From: Moniliella sp. 'wahieum'
Lineage: Eukaryota > Basidiomycota > Moniliellomycetes > Moniliellales > Moniliellaceae
Direction: 5' to 3'
DNA: 64,000 nt
Assembly: GCA_003971905.1 (NCBI GenBank)
Contig: RSEE01000009.1
Location: forward strand, 620,001-684,000
Below the pieces are notes generated by a model. That model was not told the origin of the DNA, made no database searches, and worked only from the letters and a program-made list of their open reading frames with translations. Shown piece after piece: positions 10,479-22,384 of the stretch. The translations under genes were made by a program, and so were the position numbers. Within the stretch, counting starts at the first letter, position 1. Each line of letters opens with the position of its first letter.

Positions 10479-12270
10479 TTACTCTCCACGCCTTGACGTC
10501 TCCACACCATCCGTCTCTCTCGGTCCAGGCTCAACCATCAGTCCATTGTACCTTGACCTACTTACACCGTGGATCCAGCATATTATGTGTCCCCTGTCCC
10601 CGCTGCACTGGCAACCCACCGCGCCGAGGCAGGTAAGTGCAAGGGACTGGGAAGACGGACCGGGGGCCAGGACGGGAGTAGGGGGTAACCCGGGCGGTGT
10701 TAGGTGGGTGAGGGTTAGGTAGAACCCTGGCTTGGCTGGGTCGGGCGCGTACCGTTGCTCCCTCTGGCATCGCCACAGCGGGGTGGGGTGCGGGTACAGT
10801 TCGGTCTGAGGCGTAGGCGCCGCTGCAGGATCCAGCTCATTCTCAGGCCCGGCGTCGGGCGCAACAGGTGCAGAATCCAGGCCAGACGAGCCGGTACGGT
10901 GACGAGGGCGCTTCCGCTTGGTGCTTGGGTCACGGCAGCTGTAGTACTTGCCTGTGAGGGACATGGTCTCCCCCTCCACCGACCAAGATGGGGTGGCCAG
11001 GGCAAGTGGGGCGGAGGGTAGGGGGGAGGAGGTAAGGTCCCAGCCGATCGCGACGGCGGTACGACGCGCTCGACCTGTTCGACCCGTTTGGCACGTTCGG
11101 AGCCAAGGGCCAAGACACCGGGGCAGAGCGGACGGAAACGTCGGCGGAAACCGACGAACTAGGCACAGCAGCCGACAAACTGTAGTGACGCAACGACATT
11201 CGTTCCCCTGTTTCGTCCAATCCCCGCGATCCCACCGATCTCACTGATCCCACCGACCCTACCGAACGGCGCGTGCCCACGACCGGTCCAAGCCGACGGC
11301 GAGACGAAGGGGGGGCACAGGGGCAGCGGGCGCATCTACCCGCGGTCCAGAAGAGGCAGCAGAGGTACAAGAGCGGGTGGAAGAACTGCATGTTGAAGGC
11401 GGAAGCAATGTCGATGGGAACGACGACGGAGGGTGTGTCTCCGCGGGCCAAACCATCCACTGGACCGACATCTCCTCTGCGCCCGAGCGGCGTAGTCCAG
11501 GCACTTGGGAAAGATGCTGCCCCTGCTCGGCTGTTGCGTGGGAGTGCGGGCCCGGCGGTGACTCAGTGGGTGTACCGGGCAAGACGGGGTCTGGTCCTTG
11601 GGGGGTGCTTTGGGCATAACGGGCGGGACGGACGGTGCGCGCGACAGGCAGGGTGCTGGGTGCCCCGGAACGGGCGATGAGAAGGTCAATGTACGCATGT
11701 AACTCAGCAATGTACTCTGCATCCCACAGTTCACGCGGCCGAGGAGAGGAGAGGAACGGGATGGCAAGGAAAGAAGAACGCAACGACAGACACAACAGGG
11801 GTTAGTACCACAACCTCCACACCCAACGAAAGCAAGAGCAGCACAACGTACCCACGGTATGAGTCAGCACATCCAGCTTGTTGAGCCCCAGCTCCTCGTC
11901 GTAGTTGGGCGGTGGGGGCGGCGGGCCGCGTCGCCGTGGCCGCGGGACGGCGGGCGGTGACCCCTCGGTTCGCCATCCTCGTCGGCGCGCCATCGCAAGG
12001 GGCTGCGGAGGCGTAGCGGTGGGCGAGCGGGCCTGTGAGGGGCACGGTGTGGCCCAGGCGGCGGGCCATGAGGAGCGCACAGGCGGGCACGGTGTTGCGG
12101 AGAGAAACGAGGCGACGGTTGATTTTCTCGCGCCGGCGCCGTTCGATCTGCGAGTGCAGCGCCCGCTTTGCGCCGTCCCTGGGGCGGGCGGCCGCGCGGC
12201 GTCGGTGCGGGAAGGTGGCATGGCGGGGGAGGCGGGGCGGTGCTGGGGCAGGCTGCGTCGGCTGGGCCAC
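10479..12270 (-). CDS. bHLH transcription factor with a long loop
   Basis: The basic region and helix 1 read HSQIERRRREKINRRLVSL (near 12090-12170), with the His-Glu-Arg pattern that recognises E-boxes. Helix 2 reads GLNKLDVLTHTVEYIAEL and is split by an intron at 11717-11851 (donor GTACGT, branch point TACTAAC, acceptor CAG). The intron joins GTGG|AGTAC in phase, giving a continuous helix. The loop between the helices is about 60 residues, Ala/Arg/Pro-rich, and changes frame once near 11930. Downstream are Ser/Pro-rich stretches in shifting frames and a plausible C-terminus (ALSLTGKYYSC-like segment near 10950) ending at 10479. The protein is a DNA-binding regulator in the nucleus; its targets are unknown. 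Confidence 0.75.
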
Positions 12271-12489
12271 AGGCGGTCACACGACGCGGGGGGGGGGCAG
12301 ACGTCAAACGTCAGGGTCAGACGTCGAAAGCGCCGGCTATCGGTCGGCCATTGCGCACGTGCGGGGCACAGCGGCAGTGTCCCCGCCCGCCTGCGCCCCG
12401 CAGCGGCGAGGATTACATTATTGAAGCCTGTCTGGCTGCCCCCCACACGACCTCCCGCGCTGCTTGCCACATCACGCCCGCGAAAAGAA

Positions 12490-12576
12490 AGGTCCCACTG
12501 GGATTCGAACCCAGGTTTCAGGAAGGCAATCAACACGATCAGAATCCTACTTCCTAACCAACTAGAACATGGAACC
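12490..12576 (-). tRNA. tRNA-Gln (anticodon CUG) with 14-nt intron
   Basis: Acceptor arms GGTTCCA and TGGGACC pair over seven bases (one G-T). The T arm is CTGGG-TTCGAAT-CCCAG. The anticodon stem TAGGA/TCCTG closes a loop TTCTGA...T, with CTG (bases 12540-12542) as anticodon. A 14-nt intron (12525-12538) sits one base 3' of the anticodon, the standard eukaryotic position. TTTCTTTT follows the 3' end on the minus strand as a Pol III terminator. Confidence 0.88.
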
Positions 12577-12852
12577 GCTGGTGGTTGCCCTGGGCGGATG
12601 CAATAGTGCTGCTGGCTTTCTCCAGTATGCCCCTCTCCAGATTCTGGGGAGAGAAAGCACTGCGCCTACCAAGCTATCTATGCACGTCAACCGGCTTTCG
12701 CCACATGGACTGGCACATCGACCATCGAACGCAGATAGTAGAGCAGATGGTGATGGACTAGAATGGGGCTTTTGGGGGTTAGGGGCAGGAGGCAGAGGGG
12801 GCGTGCAGGCACCAAATAGGAAACGAGACGGGACGCTAACGGGAACGAACGA

Positions 12853-13437
12853 CTAGCGAATCAGCAGGTACACATACTCGCCCACTGTGATCCCGCTCAA
12901 ATGCCTGTAGGACCCAGTCAGGGCCATAAGCAGTCCCCCAAACGAGCCATACACAGTCACCGTGTCGCCATGGCCATCGTCAAACTTGTAGATCTGCCGG
13001 CGCAAAAGACGAGCACGCGGGGGGGGAGGGGTTAGCAAACACACCCTTTCTCCTCCTTCTTGACACGTTTCCACTAGCCGCCTTCCGCGTTCCGAGCCAA
13101 AGAAAAGAGCACGTACCTTGCCATGCATCACATAATCAAAGTCCGCAGTAATCCCCTCGTTGCCCGGGATATCGATCCGCCACTCTTCCCTCCCGCGCTT
13201 CGGCTCATCCTCGCCGCCTGTCTCCTCGTGGCGGTGGAGGGTGCGTGCAAGCTGGAGGGTGAACTGGCGCTTGTTGGCCATGGGATAAATGTCGACGGCA
13301 ATGTCGATGGAGAGCTGGATGTCGGACGCCGGGGCATGGGCAACGATGCGCGACACGCGATCGAACTTCTTGCCGTCGGGGTCGATCTGCTGCACGTGGA
13401 ACTGCGCGTCGAACAGGTTGGTGGGGTCGGTGGCCAT
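12853..13437 (-). CDS. RPB8: RNA polymerase subunit Rpb8 (RPABC3)
   Basis: A shared small subunit of RNA polymerases I, II and III. The 153-residue product matches the family's usual length (yeast 146). Family motifs are visible: DPDGKKFDRVSRI near the N-terminus, DIQLSIDIAVDIYP, DFDYVMHGK and, at the end, YGSFGGLLMALTGSYRHL followed by VYLLIR. One intron at 12994-13116 (donor GTACGT, acceptor CAG, 123 bp) falls after the Lys of MHGK. Splicing restores GKIYKF in phase. The start at 13437 is chosen because the conserved FDxxF segment follows at once. Both exons are free of frameshifts, unlike most neighbours. It faces the oxidoreductase gene across 319 bp. Confidence 0.95.
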   Translation of the reverse strand: MATDPTNLFDAQFHVQQIDPDGKKFDRVSRIVAHAPASDIQLSIDIAVDIYPMANKRQFTLQLARTLHRHEETGGEDEPKRGREEWRIDIPGNEGITADFDYVMHGKVRALFFGSERGRRLVETCQEGGERVCLLTPPPPRARLLRRQIYKFDDGHGDTVTVYGSFGGLLMALTGSYRHLSGITVGEYVYLLIR

Positions 13438-13756
13438 GGCGAGGGAACGAAGGCGACGGCGGGACGGGAGGGGGGTTGGGGGGCCAGGAGGACGTGCCAA
13501 GCTCCCAGCGACGAGCGACGAGGCAAAGGACAGAAAAATCAGCCATTCCGCTCGGGGCGGCAAATTCCGCTTGGCGGAAGCGCTGCGCGGCAGATACCGG
13601 GACCCGCAACGCCCAGCTCGCCGCCACTCAAATTGCCCCACCGAGACCCAGCGCCGCGGCTTGGTCTGTGCGCTTTCCCATCGTCCTTCCCCCCCACCAC
13701 CACGCCCCCCCCCCTCCCCCTCCCCCCTCCCCACTGCCTTCCCCCTGTCCGTCGCC
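13438..13756. promoter_or_regulatory. divergent promoter between RPB8 and the FMP52-like gene
   Basis: 319 bp separate the two start codons. The right part (13680-13755) is an almost pure C/T tract on the plus strand leading to the ATG, a common fungal core promoter feature. No TATA box is obvious. Confidence 0.5.
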
Positions 13757-14772
13757 ATGGCTGCCCCCGCTGAACACGCCGGCGACATCCATCATGTGCG
13801 TCCTGCGCCTGCGCCCGGGCCCTGGGATGATGCTGTGCGTGTGCTCCATCTGACCCACACCCCTGTCTGCCTCCCCGGCGCAGCGTCGGCGCCACTGGTG
13901 CCGTGGGCAAGGAACTGCTGCTCGCCCTCCTCGATCGTCCAGAGTACAGCCACGTGCACAGCTTTGCGCGTCGCCCCAGTGGTGTTACCCACGCCAAGCT
14001 CACCGAGCACGACGTGGACTTTACGGCGCTGCTCAACGAGGCACCGCGTACGTTGCGTGGCCTCGCCGGGCTGCAAGAGAGTCTGCCTGCTAGCTCGGAG
14101 CCCGCCGCGGCTGACGACAAGCTGCCGGATCTGGCTACCTGGACCGGTACGGAAGGAGCAAGTTCCGTCAAGTGCACGCCGATGCAGTGTTTTTACCCTG
14201 GGCACGACACGCCCCAGGCCGGGTCGATGAGTGCGTTCGAAGTGATCGATCGCGGGTACGTGGTGGCCTCGGCGGCAGCCGCTTTGAGCCCTACCAAACT
14301 GGCAACGACGGGACAACGGTTGCTCTACTGCTCCTCTGGAGGCGGCAACAGTACCTCCCACTTCCCCTATTTGCGCAGCAAGGGCGAAACGGACGAAGCC
14401 TTGTCCGCCTTGCCCTACAATGATGTCACCATCTTCCAGCCCGGTATGCTGTTGGAAGCCAAGCGCTCGTCCGCACGGTACGCGGAAGCGGTAGGCCAGA
14501 TGCTGGGTAAGTTGGTGGCTCCCTTGACGGATTCGTACGGTGCGCCGGTGAGTAAAGTGGGGCAGGCGATGGCCGCTTTGGGTGTGCAACCCATTGCGCA
14601 GTACCGTACCACCTATGGTATTGCTGCCCCTCCGTTGCAGGGTAAGGGGTTCCCCACTGCGGCCACTACAGCCCAGGACTTGTTGAGCAAGATCGGAGGC
14701 GAGGGCGTTCTCACCCGTGCCTCGGTGGGCAATGCCGAATTGCTCAAGGTTGCGCGCCAGGTGAACGCCTAA
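13757..14772 (+). CDS. NAD(P)-binding oxidoreductase, HTATIP2/FMP52-like
   Basis: An atypical short-chain dehydrogenase fold protein; yeast Fmp52 is mitochondrial outer-membrane associated. The Rossmann start VGATGAVGKELL is at about 13886, preceded by an intron (13796-13883, donor GTGCGT, acceptor CAG) and a 13-codon first exon. Further motifs are FARRPSGVTH, LGTTRP (near 14195, out of the main frame), AFEVIDRGYVV, SSGGGNSTSHFPYLRSKGE and FQPGMLL, in family order. LGTTRP and the following QAGSM are in different frames; one missing C in the run 14212-14215 explains the second shift. The exon 1 phase does not match exon 2 as written, so exon 1 is less certain. About 290 residues, the family's usual size. 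Confidence 0.8.
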
Positions 14773-14942
14773 TCTCCTTCCCCTTCCCCCCTCCCTTCTT
14801 AAAGCCGTCCGACAGACAGGCAGAGCTGTCTGAACCATCGATTCGTTTCGACCGTGCCTTTCCTTGTTCGAATCGTGAAATCAGAACCACATAACATTAG
14901 TATCTATCCAGAGCAGACAAAGGCGTTTCGTTTGCCCCGAGC

Positions 14943-16787
14943 TCACATGCCGGCCAACGCCGACGCCGGATCATAGTCGAGGCCCTGCGCTCCACCATCT
15001 CCGCCACCAACATGCGGCCCAACAGGACGAGGTGGGCGAGTGCGTCCGGGCCATCAGGGAAGGGGAAACAAGGCGGGCAGCCGTGGCGGCCTGGCCTTCT
15101 GCCCCGCCCGCCTCAAGCGAGGGAAGCACCGTGGGATCCAAGTCCAATGTGTGGTCCGATGCGCCCTTGCGGTCCGACGGCAGTGGCCCAAGCTGCCCCA
15201 CGAACGAGGAAAGTGGTGCTGGAGCATCAAGGGGTTGAGCCAAGCCCTCGCCTGGTTCTCCCGTGCCCAGCTGCGATCAGTCTCCTTGAGCGCCAATGCC
15301 ACTTCGGACGCAAATCCATTCAAGTCGTCCAAACTAGGGCTGGATCGCGCTGGCATGGGTCTCTGCTTCGTCCTCAGCCGCACCCTCTGCTCAGCATCCA
15401 CCTTGGCTTCTGCACCTGCCTCCGCTTTCGCCTCGGCTTGGCAATGGTGCGCCAGCATGGTCAGTTTGCGCGACGCCGAGCCTTGGCGGTAGCGGCCGAC
15501 AAGAGCAAGATGCGTGCCTGCAGCGTCTGCAGCACCGCTTCCAGTACATTTGTTCCGGGCGTTGGGGTCTTGCGCAGCTGTTTCGTCACATGTTCCAGCA
15601 ACGGCTGCAGATCCAACCAATCCTGCACGCCGCGCTGGTTCGTAGACCGTTCCAGAGCCAGGGGCAACCGCATTGTCTGCGCCTCGGCTTGGCCAGAAGC
15701 AGCCGAGCCAGACGGGCCATGGGATCGAACCGCAACCCTTGGTCCCGCGCCCAGGACGCATAGGCATACAACAACAAACTGTCGATCCACATGACCTGCG
15801 CCACCTGTACCTCCGCCTCGTTTCTTCGGCCCGCACTGATCAGGTGGTCCGCACGCTTCTTGAGTTTATGGGCGACAGAACGGTAGCGCGTGTAAAGACT
15901 GTCGCAGTAGGCCTTGTGGGTCCACCGGTCCAACGCTCGTTTGGCCTGCTTGGGAGGCGTCGGACGATCGGATCGGCTCCGCCGGCCCGGCGAGATGGGC
16001 ACCGAGGGCAAGGTCGCCCCAGCGGGAGTGGGAGGTGCGAGGGGGTGAGGCTGGGAGGGCGAGTGTTTCTGCGCTGGGGGGGGGGAGGCAGCAGCATCCG
16101 GCATCTTCGAGGGCTGGTCCCATCGAGATCGGCGCGCCGAGGTAGGCGCAGGCTGGGCGAGGGCAGGGGATGGAGGGCGCCAGAGGGCGGATCAGGTTGC
16201 GAGATGGTGGCCGTCGCCGATCGTCGGGGTGCGGCCTCGCGCGTGCGGGCACGAGGCGTGCGGTGGGTCGCGACCTGGGTCTTGGCCGGGGCTGAGCTGA
16301 GGTGGGACGCGCTGGAGCGGGCACGGGAGGTGGAGGTGGAGGTGGAAGTGGAGCCGGTGGTGGTGGTGGTGCTGGGGGTGGTGCTGGTGCTGGAGATGGC
16401 ACTGGTCGAGGGCAGGCGCAGACGCGGCGGGTGGTGTGGCAGGGCGTCGATTGCCTTTCAGAGGTACAGAAAGGGTTGGTTAGTTAGAGCACGCCAGATG
16501 GCTTGAAGGCCCGGCGAAAGCAAGAAGACACACCCGATGCGGTCGCCGATGCGCTCGAGGAGGAGGAGGGAGGTGGGGTCCAGGCTGGACGGGTGGGAGG
16601 CGGAGCGGGAGGCAGGGCGGGCGGCGAGGCGGGGCCGCTTGGCCGGTGGGCTGGAGGCGGAGGGGGAGTCGGAAGCAGAAGCCGCGGCTGAGTCGGGCGT
16701 GGAGCGAGGCTTGGGGGGGACTGGGCGTAGGGGCGGTGCTGCGGGCGCACGGCGGGTGAGGCGGAAGCTGGGCAGCGGTGCCTCCAT
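14943..16787 (-). CDS. unrecognised helical protein, Pro/Ser-rich N-terminus
   Basis: It begins MEAPLPSFRLTRRAP at 16787, with an SPPAKRPRLAARP segment that looks like a nuclear localisation signal, then LLLLERIGDRIG (near 16570). After a Ser/Thr-rich linker comes a predicted helical domain: KQAKRALDRWTHKAYCDSLY and RYRSVAHKLKKRADHL (near 15870-15950), VAQVMWIDSLLLYAYASWAR (near 15760), then LEHVTKQLRKTPT in another frame (15560) and AEAKAEAGAEAKVDAEQ (15400). The C-terminus DYDPASALAGM ends at 14943. At least three frame changes occur; one lies near 15690. No family is named with confidence. Confidence 0.55.
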
Positions 16788-17192
16788 TGGGGATGGCGGT
16801 AATAGGGACGGAGGTGGTGTGGGTCACGGTGGGGACGGCGCTGTAGATGGCAGTGGCGGTGGCGATGGCGATGGCGAGCGCGATGGCGGTTCAGACAGAG
16901 GGAGACGCGGCTGGCTGGAAACAGTGATCCCGACAGAGGACAACGCGAGCCCAGTTGGTTGCTAGCGGACCACATCACCTCTCATCACCTCCCAGCAGTT
17001 GCACGCCGGCAGGCTCAGTTCATTTCACACATTGATCGCCTCATCACAGCGTTGCGCTGCCGGTGCCCATGCTCCCATCCACACGCGCAGTCGTGTCTAT
17101 CTATCTACTTGGGTGCCCCTCCCCCGCCTCCCCACTAGCCCGGGGAGCGCATCGATCCGTTCTCCATTTGCATTGCCCCATAATGATAGCCT

Positions 17193-18207
17193 TTACTCCC
17201 AGTAGCTCACCCCGCCCCGCCCCCGCGCGTCCTTGCTCAGATCGTACTCGGTCCGGATCCCCGCCGACGCAAACGGCACCGTCTCCAGCACAGATACCCT
17301 CGCCTTCTCCACGCGCTCCTGCACATGGTACTGCTCCATCAACGCATCTGCCTTGCGGTCCATGCCCATGGTGCGGTAGAGCCAGGAAAGCAGCTTGCGC
17401 GCCGACCCGCGCGGCAGCACCTTCTCCATCACCGCCGCCACCGGAAAGAGACCGAGCAGGAAGTGTACACCATCGTACTCAGCGTCCGCAGTGCCAGCTC
17501 GGGCACAATCGTCGGGGCAGAGCGCTGCGCCCCGTGGCGACGCCGAAGAGAGGGAAAGCGAGTACACCCGAAAGTCTGGCGACACGGCAATGGGGCCGTG
17601 ACCAAACCGGACACTCAGACGAAAGTACCCGTCACCGGCGATCGCGGGGATGCGCACCGCAAACGTACCTACCCGCACCAATCCTCGAATCGGATGGGGC
17701 CCGGGCAGGTCGGCAAAGTGGGCTTGGGCCTGACCTGCTCGAACTTAGTTCGCCCTTGTCCCATTTTTCCAGCGTTCGCTCGGCAAAGTCGGTGGGTGCC
17801 ATGGTGGGGAAGCGTCGTTGCTGGATGCGGGAAGATGCTCATGGCGCTTTGCGCCTGGTAGGGCAGTGCGGCGATGAGAGACGCAGGGCGTCACATTGAT
17901 CCTTGACCGTCTTGGCACCCAGCCACTTGGCCAGGGACCAGCCGAAGATCCCGGCGCGCCAGCCGCGGCGGACGAGTTGGATGGTGAGCGAGTCGGGGGC
18001 GATGGAGGCCGGAGGCGTGTGGCCATGCTGGATGGCAAAGAGGGTGATGGGGACGTAGGTGTCGCTGCCTTGGTACACGACGAGACGCGGTGTGTGCTGG
18101 AGCACTACCCACTGCGGCGTCGCTGCGCTCTCCTGCCCGCCGAGGCTTTTGAGCAGCAGAAACACCTGGCGCACCAGGGCGAAGAGCAGATCGAAGAGGT
18201 CGGCCAT
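17193..18207 (-). CDS. unrecognised protein with hydrophobic N-terminus
   Basis: The ATG at 18207 starts MADLFDLLFALVRQVFLLL, a hydrophobic helix that could be a membrane anchor or signal anchor. Then come TPRLVVYQGSDTYVPITLF and WSLAKWLGAKTVKDQC. After a likely intron or shift near 17880 the protein continues with APTDFAERTLEKWDKGEL (near 17790), VGTFAVRIPAIAGDGYFRLS (17660) and VRFGHGPIAVSPDFRVYSLS. It then reads GLFPVAAVMEKVLPRG and LLSWLYRTMGMDRKADALM, ending SYWE. Two frame changes around 17470-17530 compensate each other. It is probably a membrane-associated fungal protein, but the family is unknown. Confidence 0.55.
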
Positions 18208-19747
18208 GGCAAGGGTGGGGTGGAGGGCGGCGGACAAGGGCAAAGACAGGCAGACAGCCCACGCCGACCGATCAAGAGACCAATGCCAGCTCATCGAGCC
18301 CATTCATCCATCCATCCATCAAGCCGCCGATCGCAGTCCAGGGGGGCATGAGCGTACTGAACGTACTGAGGGCAGCCAGAGTACTCCGACTGAGTGCGAA
18401 CACCATGACGTCATAGGCACGCCCGCCTGAGATGGGGGCGAGACATGTGACATGTGACAAGTAGAGGGGAGGGGCATCACGTGTGATGGGTTGTGATGTG
18501 ATGTGGGGGGGAGGCTGGGCGCCACGTCGACGCTGGGACGGGGCTGTCAGTCGGCGGAAGGGGCGAGGGTGGTCTTGGTTTTCGCAATGGCAGGGGACGG
18601 TACGCATGCCATCCAGAAGACGTATCGCAGCCAGCGTAGCTGGTGCCTCTGGCTGTATAACAGAGAGTGGCAAGCCCACTCTGTGGTCCTGCATCCTGCG
18701 GACCATCGAGATCATCCATCATCCATCATCCATCGCATCCGCAACACACAGGCACGCCACTGCGTTTTCGGTGGCCAGGAGAGTAAGTACTTTTTGTAAG
18801 CGCGCCCGCGCCTGGCCATTACGCGCGTCTTGTCTGTCCGATTACACACGACGCCCAACCTGGCCGCTCGTTAAGCGGGGCGAGCAGGTGAGGTCTGAGA
18901 TAAGTTGGGCAGCTCCGCGCTCTCGGCAGCTGCGTGTTCCTCCTCAGCACAGAAGGGTCCCCGTACATAGAAACAGAGACGCCCGAACGGCGAGATAGGC
19001 TCGGAGCGTGTGTCGGATCCCCACACTCGGGGGTTGCGGAGAGACCCGAAAGTGCGCGACGCTCAGATGAGGGTAATTGCCGGTTATGCAGGTGTGGGGC
19101 AGGCTGTAATCTGCTACAAACTACAAATGGTCTACAAATCCAACCTTGTCTCGGCTTGATCAAGCTTCCGCCTCCTCTTCTCCCGCCACCTACGCTCGGC
19201 ATCCACCGGCCGCAGCCCAAAGAGCAGCCAGACCCGGCAACGGCGAATAGCCACCCCGTCCTCAGGCCATTCCGCGCATCCTGTCCTTCCATCCCACATC
19301 CCATCTTCCCTCTCTCTCACACGGGCGCGGCACACCCGCGGAGCTCTGGCCCGCTTCTTCTCCTATCCGCCCCTGTTGCGCGCTCACCCGCTCTCGTTCC
19401 TCCTGTTGTTAGGCACTCTGCTGCCAACCATCCTCCATCTATCATAGGTCTTTATAGTATGTCTCCTGCCCCTCCCCCTTTGTGCCGCTGCCCTGTCGCC
19501 TCTTGGGTCCTACCCTGTGCCATTGCACATTGCACCCCGTGTCTTTCCCGCCCGCCACCATCCCATCCCCCTGGCACCTTGTTAGCACAAGCCTTCCTTA
19601 CCGGGCCCGCCCACCACGGCTCCCTTCCCCGCCCCCACCCCCCACCGTACCACCCACCATGTCCTCCCCTCATAACCCGCACCACGCCCCGACGACGTGC
19701 TTGTCCACCCTACGTTGTCATCCTCTGTCCCCATCATCCTAATCCCT
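18208..19747. other. intergenic, divergent promoter of two genes
   Basis: No gene-like frame is supported in these 1.5 kb. Seen are CATC repeats (18300-18320, 18710-18730) and TGTGACA-type repeats near 18444-18490. From 19440 a CCTC-rich run leads into the Myb gene, with a TTTATAG box near 19451. Confidence 0.45.
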
Positions 19748-21178
19748 ATGACGTTGGTCCCGCCCACGGGCCGACCTCAGTCCCAGTCCTCCCACAGCAT
19801 CCGCATCCCCGCCTCCAGCAGTCCCCAAGAGCGAAGCGCCAGAACAAGGTCCAACACCGCCCCTCGCCCCGTGCGCGTCACATCCAAACGCGGCTGGCCC
19901 ACTGAAGACGACGAGCGTCTACGAGAGGCAGTCATGCGCCACACCAAGCCCGCCACACCCATGAGGAAAGACGACGAAGCAAGCGTGTCGCTGCGTTCTG
20001 CCCATCCGTCTCGCCCCAAGTCCAGTCTTGGTCCAAAGTTGCATCCACAGCCTTTCCCGACGGGAAACATACCAAGTTGGCGTGCCAATCGCGCTGGCGC
20101 ATCCTCTCCTCCCGACCCATCACCAAAGGCACCTGGTCCCCTGCTGAAAGTGAGCGTCTCACCCAGCTCGTCCACCAGCTGGGCGAAAACAGCTGGAACG
20201 AGGTGGCGAAGCTGTTGGGATCCCGAACGTCCAAACAGTGCCGCGAGCGGTGGCGCAATAAGCTCGATCCCCGTATTAACACTGGCAAGTTTACCCAGGA
20301 GGAGGATGAGCGCATCTTGGCCGTGTACCGTCAACGCGGAAGCAAATGGTCTGAAATGGCCGCCCTCTTGTCCGGTCGTCCAGACAATTGTATCAAAAAC
20401 CACTTTAATACCGTCTTGTGCAAGCGCCTTGCCCCCCACGAACAACCACATCACCGTGCCCGTTCGGCTCAACAGACTCAACCTGCTGTGTCGGATACGT
20501 CCCCTGTGTCTCTCACTGGACCCATGCGACCTGCCCGTCGGATGGTAACATGGACCTGGATATCGTGTCAGGTGCAAACAAACAGGGGGCCCTTTGTCCC
20601 CTTCTCTTCGTCCCCCATCGACGAGCCTCACACGGGCGGCCGACTACCTTTGCCCTCCTATCTCCCTCGGGGATGAATCCGACGATTGGGGGTGCTCGTG
20701 TCGACGGAGCTTGCGGGCGACTGTTTCCCACGCCCACCTCCTCCACCTCCTTTCATCCGGTTGGTTCGACCGCCATACATACCTCTCCTATCACGCCGCT
20801 TGGGGAATCCTAGCCGCCAAGCTACCCACCCACCCCCTTCCCTTCCCGCTACCTATCTCCCCTCTACTCTAACTCCATCAGTCGCCACAGTAGCTCCACC
20901 CCCTTACCCACTCTCCTCCCATGGACCTCCTCGCCGACACAGCACCTCCCACTCCCGGTCTATCCCTCTACCACTGCTTTCCGTTGATACACCCTCCTGG
21001 CTCTTCCCGCCGCTCAAGGTACCCACCTTTCTGGTCCCATCTTTCCTTCCGCTTCGAACCCCTTGTTACGACCCAACCGCCTCCGCTGTCGGCCCCACTT
21101 GCCTCAACTGAACCGCCTTCGCCACGCTCGACTCCGGCTCCCTTTGCCATGCCGTCGCCTACGAAACTGACCCTTTAG
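19748..21178 (+). CDS. Myb-type transcription factor with three Myb repeats
   Basis: The product carries a degenerate first repeat (RGWPTEDDERLREAVMRH, then SWSKVASTAFPDGKH and LACQSRWR) and two clear repeats. The second reads KGTWSPAESERLTQLVHQLG, NSWNEVAKLLG and SKQCRERWRNKLDP. The third reads TGKFTQEEDERILAVYRQRG, SKWSEMAALLSG and DNCIKNHFNTVL. The spaced Trp residues are present, with the first Trp of repeat 3 replaced by Phe as is common. One frame change lies near 19980. After the DNA-binding part (ending near 20430) the Ser/Pro-rich tail shifts frame, so the stop may be 20676, 20813 or 21178. A nuclear regulator; targets are unknown. Confidence 0.78.
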
Positions 21179-21249
21179 CCAACACTTCTTCGGATGTCCA
21201 CCACTTCTGTGCCCTGGGGGAGCACCCTGCTGCGGCAGCCGGATCCCAT

Positions 21250-22384
21250 CTTGCCTCTCACGGTACGTTTCCTATAATATACCCAACCCCCTTCTCCTTC
21301 TTCCCCCGTGCTCTGGTAGCCTGCTCCGATGGGGCACTGACCCGTCTTTCATTTCTTTTCCCTCCCGTGGAAATAGTACTCATGAAGAGAAACAAGAGGG
21401 GCTATGCTGCACCTGGACCACGACCTCACAACCACCCCCTCTCCCCCCTGCCCTTCGCCTTTAATTTAGCAGACTGTCTTCCTCTTCCGCCCTTACGATT
21501 TGCCTTTTCTTACCGGCCCCCACCTTTGCCGTTGCTCGGACGGGTGGGTGCCTTTGCTTTTTTCGGCTCCCTTTCTCTCCCCCCGCTTTCTGTCCATCCT
21601 TTCCCGACCCGGGGACCACCTGGTGGACGGCGCATGCAATGCACGAACCCATTGCGGCAGAGGTTTGATCGTAGACGGCGGGCGGCCTTGAAGCTTATTG
21701 AACGTGGAACGTTGAACGCGTCTGCTGTCCTCGTCACGCTGCCCACGAGACGGAGAAACGGCAGCACCCGATCTGCCCGATCTGCCCGACCCCCCTCGCC
21801 TTGGGGTTGAAAGTTGAAAGTTGATGCGACCGCCCCCAGGAAGCACGGGGCGCGGGGAAGCGGTCTTCTCACGTCGCATTCCGCCGGATGCACGGAGGCG
21901 CACGCGGCCGGGAGATTCTCGGGGGTTCCTGCCTGGTTCTTTCCGCGGCGGCAGCCGCACAGCGCCCCCCTGCCTGCTGCTGCGTCGGCGTGAGCATCCA
22001 TTTGTCAGCGCCCGTCCGGCGTGCGCGGCAGCCGGCAGCGCGCCTGTGTCTGCCGCGCGCCCACCCCCCACTGCTCCCGTGCGGGCCCGGTGCCTCGGTG
22101 CTCTCCGGGCAGCGGGCGGCTGCCCTCCGATCGCAGCGGGGGGAGCGCAGCCAGATTCACATCTTCACACCCGAAACTTCTTGGGCCGCCGCCGCGCACG
22201 CACGGGGCCAGTCCCCGCCTCTCACCCATTAGTAATGCCCCCACCGCGCCAGTGTCGCCCCCATGCGGATCCGGCTTGACCCGACCCCTCCCTGCCCCGG
22301 GCCCGGCCGGCAACGGAATAAATAGCGTCGGCGTCTGACGCTGCCCCGTCGTTTCTTCCTCCACCTCTCGTCTCTTTCTTCGAT
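21250..22384. other. upstream region of cytochrome c
   Basis: No supported gene. The sequence is CT-rich to 21640 and then GC-rich (21800-22300). The long antisense frames here have no protein-like content. Confidence 0.4.
22317..22324 (+). promoter_or_regulatory. TATA-like box of cytochrome c
   Basis: AATAAATA stands 61 bases upstream of the start codon inside an otherwise GC-rich stretch. A CT-rich run (22345-22380) between it and the ATG is a likely transcription start zone. Confidence 0.5.

Noticed and set aside
13792-14838. 348-codon minus-strand open frame
   Set aside because: It is the antisense shadow of the FMP52-like gene, whose plus-strand motifs are clear. High GC makes long antisense frames common.
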